From: Acanthochlamys bracteata | Taxonomy: Eukaryota; Streptophyta; Magnoliopsida; Pandanales; Velloziaceae | Assembly (NCBI GenBank): GCA_019914995.1 | Contig: CM034133.1 | Location: 4,712,001 to 4,776,000 of the forward strand | Reading direction: 5' to 3' | Length of the DNA stretch: 64,000 bases | Shown here: positions 48,701 through 59,037 of the stretch, in pieces | Position numbering within the stretch: the first letter of the stretch is position 1 | Layout: each line of letters begins with the position of its first letter | The notes under the pieces: model-generated | Told to the model about the DNA's origin: nothing | What the model saw: only the letters and a program-made list of their open reading frames with translations | Databases searched by the model: none | Made by a program: the position numbers and the translations under genes

Positions 48701-51700
48701 GAAGAGTAACTAAAGCACGTATCCTCGTCGGAGAAATTATTTTCTTTGGAATAGTTATTTTCCAAAGAAACGGAGGGTAAGGATAAAAATTTGAGGATTG
48801 ATATTAATTTTATTTTGGAATGTTAAACAATAAGGATAAGTTGAAAAAAAAAAGTATTTGAATAGGACTTGTTCCAATCACCTCTATCCTTGATACTAAT
48901 TTCGCCAAAAACTTGGAGTAAATTCTAGCGTTAGCTTTTGAAATAAATGCAATCATCACAAAAGATGGAAGTTACTTTGTTACCGTTATACTCATTGCTG
49001 TTCCAATAAGCTTATCCCTCGATTCTTAACGAATAAGAGGGATAATAAGGAATAAAAGTAAAACAGGATAACATGAGCTATCCCCATTTTGGAAGGATTT
49101 TATAACATTTAAAATTTCATATTGGTGTAATTTCTTTTTGGTTAAAAGTTGAACTATCACAGAACACGAAAATAATAGAAGACGTGATTTATTTGAAGTC
49201 TTTTGTATAAAAAGAAATAGAGCTTAAGCCTAAAAACATGGATTTTATTTGGCATTTGGGCATAGATGGGGACAGATTGGATATCTGAATCTCTATCCAA
49301 ACTGGATTCTTATGGCTCGTGTACCCAAAAAAATCAGATTGGGGTCATTTTTAGTTATGGTTCGGGTATTGGGGAACTCATATATAATTTATATTTATAA
49401 ATATACAGTTACTTTCATGCTTATTTTCTATTAGTTAGGATGTCAGATTAGCTTGCAGAAGTTATGTGTTCAACTCTTCACCTGGCTGTTTTAGTTTTCT
49501 TATCTCAACAAATTTCTTTTCCAAATTTCTTGGGCTTTTTAGTTGGCTTGTTAATCAGAGCCCTGAACACTAAATTTGGGTCAGTCTTAGGTAGTGCTGA
49601 GACAGATATATGTATTTACGGTTGCTTGAAACTTTGTTAAAGTTAGTAAATTAAGTTCGGTTGGGTGCATGATTCTTTTGCTTCCCTATTTGAGTATCCT
49701 TAGAGACGATCTCACCTAGTTGGGTAAAACTTTGTTGTATGTTGTCGCTAGTAATTGCACTCAGGGCCGGAGGCTGGATCCTACATAGGGTGGTTAGAAA
49801 TATTGTTGCGGCTTTACTTACTGGTCTACTAGTAGTCATTTAAGCAGATACAAATATTGGGAAAAGTTTAAAGATAATGGTTCCTTGTAAGTAAGACTTG
49901 ATTTTCAAAAATTTTCTAATAGAATGTTAAGACTTATTTGACATATATCATTAATGGTATCTTAATTTTAATAAGATTGACATCCATGTAATTAAGAATT
50001 AGAGGTAAAAATATTTATTAGAATATGGAAATAAAACCATAAAGGACTCTTTTAAGAAATCTAAAAGCCTTTTATACGTTCCAGAAAACTCAACCTTTAC
50101 ATACAAACAATATGGGCTCGTGTATATAGGCCTTGTAAGAGTTCTTATATTGGGAAGTCTGGAAAGAAAAAATGGATCAGAAAGTGCCAAAACATTTATA
50201 TGGAGAGAGAAAGACTTTATTCAGATTTCCCTTGTCCTGCTTTAGTTATTTGAAACTCGAATTGGGATGGGAATTTGTAGAAGTATTAGCAATGAGATGT
50301 TATAGTCTCACTAGGAGTGATTGCATGTTCTGTTTATTTAGAATTATGCTTCTTTTAAAGCTTTGATGACATTATTTAGTTTGGATCTCTTAGAAGAACA
50401 TGATCTGTTTGGTTTTTTCATGGATTCTTATGTTTAAGTTTGGGAACCTTGAGAACCTTTTAGGATATCTATAAGATTTAATTGAAATAAGCATGTTTGA
50501 AAATTGTGTGAGATTGTTAAAATTTCGTGTAAATTGAATTCTTAAGAAAACAATATATGGGATTAAATTGCTTAAAATTTTTAATGAGTGAGATGCATAT
50601 AAGCCCTTTTCTATCAAGAATTGGTGGAGTTGAAAAGGAAAGACAGGACATATGTTGAAGAGCATATGAACAGACAAGCCTGGTATAGAGTTATTAGGAG
50701 ATTTAGTTTAGAATAACAATGCATCTGATGAACTCATGAATTTTGGAATCAATATATGTTTAGTAACTTAGATCTTTACATGTAATAATGTACAGTCTAA
50801 TGGTTAGAAACGTAAAGTTATTAGCGAAGTTTGTGCGAGACCAGGGTTCAAATCTTCCTATGACCACATGTTGCATTTTTTCCTTAACTTGTTACTAATT
50901 CAACTAGTCTTAGTTAAAAAGGAATTAAACTATAAACTGGAACGGTGGAGGATAACCTTAGAATCTAAGGGTTTTAAATTAAGTAGAACTAAAACAGAAT
51001 ACATGCATTGTTATTTTAGTAAACACAAGCATGATGATAATATGTCGTTACCATAGAAGATTCCCTTTAAGGCTAAAAGGTCGATTTTATAGAATAGTTA
51101 TTCAGCATGTAATGCTATACGGTAATGAGTGCTATACTATTAGTGGTCAACATATTTATAAGATAAATATAGCAGAAATGATGATGTTAAAATAGATGGG
51201 TGGTATATTAGAATGGACAAAATACGAAATGAGAATATACGCCAACAAGCAGTCGTCGTGCCTGTCGAGGACAAATTAAAGGAATGTAGGTTTAGATAGT
51301 TTGGACATGTCTTGTGCAGACCTATAAAATGCTGCATTGCATATGTGATTCCTTTTGAACACTTTAGAAAGAAAAAAAGGTAAACCAAAATTAACTTGTC
51401 CTGGAATTGTGGCGAAGAATTTAAAGAAATTGGACATGTCACTAGATCTGATTTATATTCGAATGGAATGAAGAAAACGGATTCATATAATCGATCCCAT
51501 GCAAGTGGAATAAAGGCTTAGTTTGTTGTTGTGTTGTTTACTAGTGTTAGATGTAGAAATTTCTAAATTTAACATGCCCCTAAGACAGAAGTTGGTTCTA
51601 GAATGTTGCGGCTAAAAGCTGAAGTTATTTTTCAAAACATAATGAATTTGGTGTTGTCTGCATCATTTAACTGTGGCTTTGGTCTTACTTATCTAGAAAT

Positions 51701-52406
51701 ATTAATTGTTCAATTAAGGATGCTCATATAAATTGAGTCGGCTTTACAGCTGTTATTTACTCTTAATGCTTGCAGATTCACTCAAACTAGGATGGAGTGA
51801 AGCATTTTGATTGCAAAGATGTGACTCTAGGAATATTGTATATTTATGCATTTCTGGATTATCACATCTAAAACTGTTTCTGCATTTATATTACACTTAC
51901 TGATTATGGAAATTATTTTTCAGTCAACCTTGTCAGCTTGTCAAATGTGACTCTGGCCTGTGTACTTCAAATGCAAGTTATTCTCTATTAACGACATAGG
52001 GTTGATTGACTTTTTTAGACATGGAAAGATTTATGAACAATTACGTTTAACTATATTTGAGGCTTTGTCAATTCTAGTTTTTATTTGTTTTAAGTCTGTA
52101 GGAAGAGCTGAATACTTTGACTTGCTATTCTCGTTATTATTTTTTTTTGCTTCAAAGTTTTGACAGAGGCTTTTGATCAGATTGGGCAATAGTTTTGCGA
52201 CAAATACAAACGAAGGGCCTATTCGGTGTGCTATATGTCAAATAGATGATGTCTCAAATGAAGATCCCTCCATTACCTTAAGTCAGTCGAACATCTCGCC
52301 CGCACTCAAACCTTTCGAAGGTCCTCGTCTTTGCACTGTTTGCCGAAGAAAGAAGGAAGCAATGGAAGGAAAAAGACCTAGCAACCCAATGGTGATGTCT
52401 AGGTGA
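45739..52406 (+). CDS. Protein phosphatase 2C (PPM family), relative of Arabidopsis At1g47380/At1g68410
   Basis: Seven exons: 45739-45945, 46084-46255, 46356-46573, 46678-46785, 46875-47000, 47081-47325, 52181-52406. All junctions are GT-AG and in phase, giving 433 residues. The PP2C core is complete: GEDL (47-50), FDGHNG with metal ligand Asp72, [12 protein letters not shown] (128-139), VGDSRC (149-154), [12 protein letters not shown] (213-224), ASDGIWDAL with Asp248, and KDDTTCLVV with Asp287. The protein should be an Mn/Mg-dependent Ser/Thr phosphatase. After the catalytic domain comes a basic linker and a tail with two Cys pairs (CAIC at 375-378, CTVC at 410-413) ending [11 protein letters not shown], which is typical of this small plant subgroup and absent from ABA co-receptor PP2Cs. 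The last intron is 4855 bp and contains transposon relics. Confidence 0.94.
50790..50870 (+). repeat. tRNA-like SINE head (tentative)
   Basis: GTCTAATGGTTAGAAACG resembles an A box. About 35 bases later GAGACCAGGGTTCAAATC resembles a polymerase III B box (GGTTCAAATC). The combination is typical of tRNA-derived SINEs. It does not fold into a full tRNA by eye and no SINE tail was seen, since LINE sequence follows. Confidence 0.4.
50920..51540 (+). mobile_element. LINE (non-LTR retrotransposon) 3' relic
   Basis: [20 protein letters not shown] followed by TEYMHCYFS (about 50934-51018) matches the reverse-transcriptase thumb region of plant L1-type LINEs. Downstream in shifting frames are [15 protein letters not shown] (about 51088-51135), then IRNENIRQQ and FGHVLC, the usual C-terminal order. 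It ends near GGAATAAAGGCTTAG followed by a GTT-rich tail (TTTGTTGTTGTGTTG), the typical 3' end. 5'-truncated and broken by stops; same orientation as the host gene. Confidence 0.75.
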
Positions 52407-52767
52407 TAATCACTGTCATGCTCTATAGAAAAGCAACTTCCCCATGACAAGATGCAACCCATGTATAAGGACAGAGGTGAATAAGTGTTTTTTTTTTTTC
52501 ACTTTTACTAGGTTGTCTATCCAATTGTTTGGTAAACCTGATCTTATCCCTCCTTCAAATTGCGATAGTTCAACTACTAACAAGCTGGAAGGTTTGCGGC
52601 AAAGACTCGTTTGACAAAAGCTTACTGTCACCAGTATTTTCTTTTTCTTCATTGTGAGGGGGGAATATAAAACTCATTGTATAGAGTTCTGAAAGTTGTG
52701 TAAATGAAACCGTTAGCAATTGTTTGGAAAATCTATATATGCAGTTGATTAGAAATTCTATTTTGCA

Positions 52768-53776
52768 TTACACAGATGTTGAGGTTTTATCCTGAGGCAA
52801 GCTTTGTTTTGTTTCTTGGCTCTGAGCTCCAATGCGTCCCTGTGGAGCAGTAGGAGCAATATTATCTCGATGTGGTGGATGGAAAGTAGCAGTAGGTCCT
52901 CCATAATGCTGGTTCTGTAGTCTTTGGGCTCGCAAAGCAGTTAGACAAAGCCCCATACCCAGGAAGACTGTTAACAAGGTGAAGATGCCAACTGCGGCGA
53001 AGACTCCTGGTTCAGTAACATCTTCGTTGAGCCCAGTTTTTAAGATGACCTGATTCAGTACCGATTCCAACAAGAAGAATCGTCTCTGCAATGGTGAAAA
53101 AGATCCTGTCAGAACGAAAGCATGCCACATTTATTAGCTGATTTACTCTTTAGATGAATGACCTGGGTTTTGTCTTATTTTTTCTCTTTGATGAGCGAAA
53201 CTGGAAATTATACTACAAGTTTGCTGAGCTAGGGTTGTGAACTACCATGTAGTGATAAATAAGCAGCAAACCTGCCGCAAGAGATGCTGAGGATAATGGT
53301 CGGTGTTCTGTAGGGACTGTCCAAGTTACCAGAGCAGAACTGGGGCTACTAGTGACAGCGTGCAGCAAATATGCGTGCTGGGCAAACATTGCCATAGCTA
53401 GCAAAAAGAATGCTGCAATTATGAATGACAGCGGAGTTCTTCCACAGCCACTGTACGTGCACGGGTAGGAAACACCGTCGCTCTTGCTACTCCGCACCAA
53501 CAATACTACCTGAATAAAGAAATGTAATATAGTTAGCAAAGTCAGTTTACTAGGTTGGATTGCGCATAACTGTCGAACTCTGAGCTTAACTATGTTTTAA
53601 TGTAAGCAGTAATGTTACCTCAGACCTAGAGGCCTCAGCAGCAAAGGCATAAGACAAAGCTGGCAAGGCAGCGGATAACAGACAGCACCATGAGAAAGAC
53701 ACCCAATTTCCTATTGATATCAGTCCATCTGCTCAACAGTCTTCGAATGAGCAAGCTCATTGTGTGTGATAGCCAT
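52768..53776 (-). pseudogene. DUF1218 membrane protein gene with four frame breaks
   Basis: Three exons: 53776-53619, 53509-53246, 53105-52768, with GT-AG borders placed as in the family. Conserved landmarks follow in order: MAITHNELAHS at the start, KLGVFLMVLSVI, AAEASRSE, CTYSGCGRTPL, FFLLAMAMFAQHAYLLHAV, FITTWIFFTIAE, GTESGHLKNW, then EPGVFAAVGIF and LTALRAQR. Four hydrophobic segments fit the four-pass topology of this plant family, whose characterised members act in cell-wall lignification. The frame breaks after MAITHNELAHSKTVEQ, at CLAAE (one extra T in CTTTGCTGC), at AGLLL/FITTW, and at RRCY/VTEPG. Either the gene is dead or the sequence carries local single-base errors. Confidence 0.75.
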
Positions 53777-54656
53777 GGTGAACAAAGCTGCACTGCACTT
53801 TGTTTCTACTACTTTACGAGTTATCATACATATAAACGTTTAAGCTGGAAAATCTTCTTCATATAAAGATTCGCTACAACAAGGTACGAATTCATTTCAA
53901 ATGGCATTGCTTGTGGCTGTTAGTAGTAGCAATTCTGCTGTCTTTGCTAAATGCTTTTCATTTTGTTTTCATTGTTTGCTTAATGTTTGACACATCTGAA
54001 TGCTTGAGAGAGTTCAACTGAGGCCTACATAAAGACAGTATAAACCTTTTTCTGATTGTCAATTTAATCCTTGCCACTTTTTTGGTTATGCAATCGAGTT
54101 TTCTTTAAGCTTACCATACAAAAGGGGAATAACAGATCATAAAGATTGAGTACCCAAGAAGAGTGCATGGTAATGGAAAGAAAAAGTTGAAGACATCTCA
54201 TCAGTAAAGCCTAATGGAAGAGAATAGATGCCCAGCAAGAAAAGCACCTATCTCATGTGACATCAAAAGTTTATGTTATGAACAACTAAGATAAAGTAAA
54301 ATTTCTCAAACCTTTTTATGAATGCAGTGTAAGAAAAACAAATAAACTAATAACAGTTTACAAACTTTTCAACTAATTTCTCCTACGCATAATATCAGGA
54401 ATCAGGATACTCAGGGATCAAACAAGTGCCTATAAATTAAATGAAAAAAAATATAAGGATCTCACTTACAGACAACTAAAGCGTACGCTTGGGGCAGAAA
54501 GAAATTCTTTACAATTCCAGATTGTTCTCACTAGGATAACTCGCATGCAACTGATACAAACTAAACTTTACATTAACCTTCTCTAATCTTGATTAATTTA
54601 CAAGATTATACAAGATGGTCAACTACCAACTGAAGCTGCAATTGTTGTCTCAGGCA
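53777..54656. other. Intergenic DNA between DUF1218 and CBP60-type genes
   Basis: Contains the upstream region of the DUF1218 gene and the 3' side of the calmodulin-binding protein gene. No additional gene seen. Confidence 0.45.
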
Positions 54657-57626
54657 TCACCACTCTCCCTCCCAAAGATTGGGGTAAAAGTCTGAGGCAA
54701 GCGACTGACAAGTTGCATCCATATCTGGAATCCTTTGCTCATGCACCCGCTTTAAAATTAGCATCCACTTAAAAGCTGCGATAAGCTTTACCCAGTTGCT
54801 AGAAGAAACCTGAGAACAACTACTCTGAAGGACGTGGTGTGTGACTGTTGTTTCACAGCTTGAGAACTGATTCATACCTGATAAAATCGGATTAGAGGTT
54901 ATCGCATTTAGGCCTGTATTATATGCTATCATCTGCTGAGCAGGTATTGTCGCTGATCTTGTGTAGACAGCATTGCAAATATCAACTTGAACATTGCCCA
55001 AGGGATCAAGATAATCTTTAATGCCATAGCTGTTGGTTCTGATAGGAGCATGCTGTTGATCCTGGTGAAAATCCTCTATACTACCAATCTCATTCTGAAA
55101 AGATATTTGCCTTGAAATTTCTCCCATTTGATGGCAAAAACCAAGTTGAGTAACTGATTCATCTTCATATACAAAGAGAAAGAACTTTTAACTGTCATGA
55201 TTCGAAAAATTGAAGTCATGATTCGAAATATTGAAGGAACAAGATGGAAGTCACCATCAAGATAAGCAAAAGCTTTATACCTGAATGACTGGAGATAATG
55301 TTTGGTAACTGTGAGTATAACAACTTTGGCGCTGGACTAGGAGCAACAGATCTTGAAGGAAGAGGCCTAGGGATTATACTATGTGCCGGTCCATCAATTC
55401 AACTATCTCTTTATGGTTTAAGTAAGCTTCTTGTTTCATTTTCTCAATCACATTCTGCAGTGAAAATTTAATGTGGTCAGGCCTACGAAAGCAAATTAGG
55501 AATGATGTTAAGCTCAATACTGTATCAAACACTTCTCTCACCAAGTATCACATATTTGCTAAAGGAAAGAAACAGGCACATCCTCTCACAAGATATTCAT
55601 ATCTGCTATGCAATTACTAACCATATACAAGTCCTAGTGCATAAGACTCTAGGAGCAAACTGTTATATAGTGCCAAATAGAGGAAAAAAGAAAGCACTGA
55701 CCACACAAGGTCGAAATGTACATACCTTATCATATTGAATTAGTCCTCCAAAAGGATGATAGATATCATTAAATTTTGCACCTACAAGCCGAAATATAGA
55801 ATCAAACAATAGCACATGTTCCTGTGCTATGTGATAAGCATAGCACTTTTCACCTATTGGGCACTCTTTAGCATGCTCAACAATTGCTTCCCAATTCTTG
55901 TTTGAAATAGTGCCAAGCAACTGCAAGCATATAAGTAAATATGATTAAAATCTGTCTGCATACAAACTGTATTAAGAAAGAATATTAAACACAACTGATT
56001 TTTTACATTACGCAGCTTTGCTTGATTCATAACATAAGCTCTCAAGAAGTCGCGCACAGTTCTAACACCGCCCTGCATGAGCCTACTGTGGAAAGGGCCA
56101 TCCCTTCCAATCTTTTCCAGACGCCATACTTCATCGTCCAATTCAGGTGGGTGCTTCTTCTTATTCACTAACAAGATAAGTGTTTTGTCATTAATATAGT
56201 TAAGTCCTTAAACGAACATCAGTTGAGCTTACAGTACTTATTTAGATAAGCAAGAAGCTATCAGTGCTATTTTGGACTCATAGATATATCAAGGAAAGAG
56301 AAGACAGTTATAGAGTATAAAGCTAATATGTCCTCAGGACCAGAGGAGAAGATAACTACGAGCAGTTAAGTGATTTCACATAGGTACAGATCTGCTAGGT
56401 GCTTATATATGCAATACTCAAATCACTCGTTGATTACACATTTTGTCTTTAAAAAGAAGGTACGAGGAGGACTTACATTCACCTCGGTGATCCTTCACCA
56501 TAAATGGCTCGCTTCTTGCTTCTTGAATCCTTACTTCAAAGTTGCATCTCTGACAAACTTTGGCAGCCAACCTGAACTTTCGGCTTCTTATCCAGCTTGA
56601 ATTATCTGTAAAAGCAACATCAGTGAGATTGCCAATGCCACTATTCAACGTGATGAGAAGTTTTCCTGCCAACAATGGCTTTTTTCCATCTCTTTCGCGC
56701 ACAAGGTTCTGATAAAAGTCAGCCTCTGTCCATTCTTCTTGCCCATCAGAACCAAAATCACCGTCAAGGACTAAAATCTCTAATTTGAGTGAAGATAAAA
56801 GGCCAACTCTTATAGTTTCTTTCGACGTAGTTTCAACAATAACAATTTCGAGAGGTTTCCCTTCCTCTGTTGCTACTTTACTTCCTGTGTAAAGTGTATC
56901 AGGTAACTTTCCCCTGAAATGTAGCTGAAATCGACTTGTTGAATTCTCCTGGTTCATGTGCAGTCTACAGAATTCGCAGAATAATGTCATACGTTAGAAC
57001 TAAAAATGCATAGCAACACCTTCACCACATTTAAGGAGTTGAAAAAAATTAACAGGGTTGAATAAGAATTTGCAGGGGGTTTACCTAGGTCCTCTCTGTG
57101 GATTACAACTGTCTGCTTTCAGGATTGCATCTTCAACCTGTTCATGACAATTATTGTGATTTGTTAGAAATGTTACCGATGTTTATATCCCAAAAATACA
57201 TTATCATAGATAAGATTCCTTAGTTAGGAATGTGAATTATGATCTGATTGGAATATTCAAGCCCAATGAGTTCTGTTTAGAATATTCCGCTAAACAACTA
57301 GACTTCAGAAATGATTTTCCTTCACTGTAATAGTAGTACTCAAACAACAAAACTGACTTGCCAAAACCGAAATCAAACTTGAAATGACTTACCCCTCCCC
57401 TAACCACTTCCCGAATAAAACGCTCCAAATAATGCTCCTTCATCAGGTTGCAGCTAAAAACAAACACAACGACAATCAAAGAAGGAGCTTGATCGCAAGC
57501 AAAGTTGAATACTAGAGAATTTCATCCAAAATCTCACTTGAACTCCAGCTGCGGCAGTCTAAGCCGTCTGCCAGTATCCTCATCATCTGCACCACTGCCC
57601 TCGTCCGGTTTCCTCTTGAGTAACAT
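54657..57626 (-). CDS. Calmodulin-binding protein 60 (CBP60) family protein
   Basis: Eight exons read down the minus strand: 57626-57538, 57453-57393, 57137-57085, 56964-56477, 56167-56007, 55920-55726, 55454-55281, 55162-54657. All have GT-AG borders. The N-terminus has the Lys/Arg-rich start and the FIREVVRGGVEDAI helix. The CBP60 core follows: FQLHFRGKLPDTLYTGSKV, LEIVIV, VLDGDFG, WTEADFYQNLVRERDGKKPL, LTDVAFTDNSSWIRSRKFRL, REPFMVKDHRGEL-like (SEPFMVKDHRGE), HPPELDDEVWRLEKIGRDGP and WEAIVEHAKECPIGEKCY. The C-terminal SSNWVKLIAAFKWMLILKRV is the likely calmodulin-binding helix. Family members bind DNA and calmodulin in the nucleus and regulate salicylate-linked immunity genes. One base appears missing in exon 7 (see findings). 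Allowing for it the protein would be about 575 residues, normal for the family. The subgroup was not assigned. Confidence 0.85.
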
Positions 57627-59037
57627 TGCATAAAAGCAAAAAAAGCTCTAATTAACAAATGCTCTAAATCCAAAGCTAGATTCTATTAACTTCCAACTGA
57701 AAGATATAACCTACTACTATAAATGGTTTGAGTTATAGAGTCATCGGCGAAGCCGCAATGAAGCTTCTTAGAAGAGTGACCCACACGCTTGTCGCTCCAA
57801 TATAACTCCAAGTGTTACTGAAATAAAATCTAGGTTGTTGGAACTCAGATTCCCCTCTCATACACGTAAACAAAGAACGAAATGAACATAACTAAAACTA
57901 ATAACAAAAGAAATCAGTAGTGAAAGGTAATCATTCCACAGAAACAAACTAGAGAAATAGTCCAACCGGATAAAGACTCCCAAGCAGTGCTGTCGATCGC
58001 AGTTGAGAGCAAAAGGAAGCTGCGGCGAAGGCGGGAAGAAAATTGCGTGAAAGCGCAGTGAGGCAAAGGTTGAAAGGACGATTTCAAATCGAAAGATTGA
58101 AAAAGGGAAAAAAGAAAGTCAGCCTTTTTCAGATTGGGGAAGAGCATGTTGGAATTTATTCCTTCTCTCTTTTACTTTTTTCTTTTTTTAAATGCTGACA
58201 AACTTTTGCTCATTCACTCCCTTTATCTCTTATCTTTCCGAGAGCTTTCTGCTTTCATGCCGTTGTTCTTCTGAAAATTCAACTTATCATGTAGCTCATT
58301 TGTTGATTTATCGCAACAACTCTTTTCGAATTTTTTCAGTATTGATTCTTTGGTTGGTAGCTGCAAGGAAATTCAGAATGTTATTGAGTGATATAGAGCT
58401 TCTATCGTAATGCTTGCAATCATACCAGTGAAGAATCTAAGAACAGTAGGCTAAGTTTTGCTTTTGCCAAGAAACAAGATGGTGGACTGCAGCAGAAATC
58501 TGCTGGCTTTCACGTTCAGCCAAATTCATAGGCGACTTGTATAGAAAACATTTCCATGAATGATAAGACTGGTTCAATTTCAATGGAGCTCCATGAATTA
58601 GTTAACCTTTTTTTACATTAACCACAATAAACTGTGGAATTTGCTGGTTAACGAAGAATAAGGCAACCTCATACATCCATCTATTCACAACATCCACTAT
58701 GTGGAACAAAGAAAATACACGTTCCAAAGCAAGATAATTAAATAGAGACCGAAGTAATAATGTAGCAGTGTTATCATTCCAAATTCTTCACATCTGTTTT
58801 CCAGTAATACAAATGACCAAGCTCCTTGATATCTACTCTAGCCTCATTCTATATAGAAGGTTACCGTATTCTCGTCCCACCCGTTTTAGTAACAAACTAC
58901 TAAGCTTTCTCTTCTTCGACAAGGTGGACTATGCTATCGACAAGGCATTAACTATGATAAAGATGCTCCAGCTTGATGATCACCATCCGGTTTCCTCAGG
59001 GAGCTATTCCTCTGCCTTCTGACAGTCACGGAATTCC
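57627..59037. other. Upstream region of the CBP60-type gene and 3' flank of DI19
   Basis: 57627-58150 is probably leader and promoter of the CBP60-type gene. 58150-58950 holds no recognisable gene. 58950-59037 is the 3' untranslated region of DI19 on the minus strand. Confidence 0.45.

Larger units (their letters stand above)
47326..52180 (+). other. Large final intron of the PP2C gene
   Basis: Donor AG/GTAGAT and acceptor TGATCAG/A; the exon 6-exon 7 join restores the frame (Arg359). The intron is unusually long compared with the gene's other introns (about 80-140 bp). It contains a LINE relic at 50920-51540, a tRNA-like segment just before it and otherwise unremarkable AT-rich sequence. 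No separate gene was recognised inside it. Confidence 0.8.
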
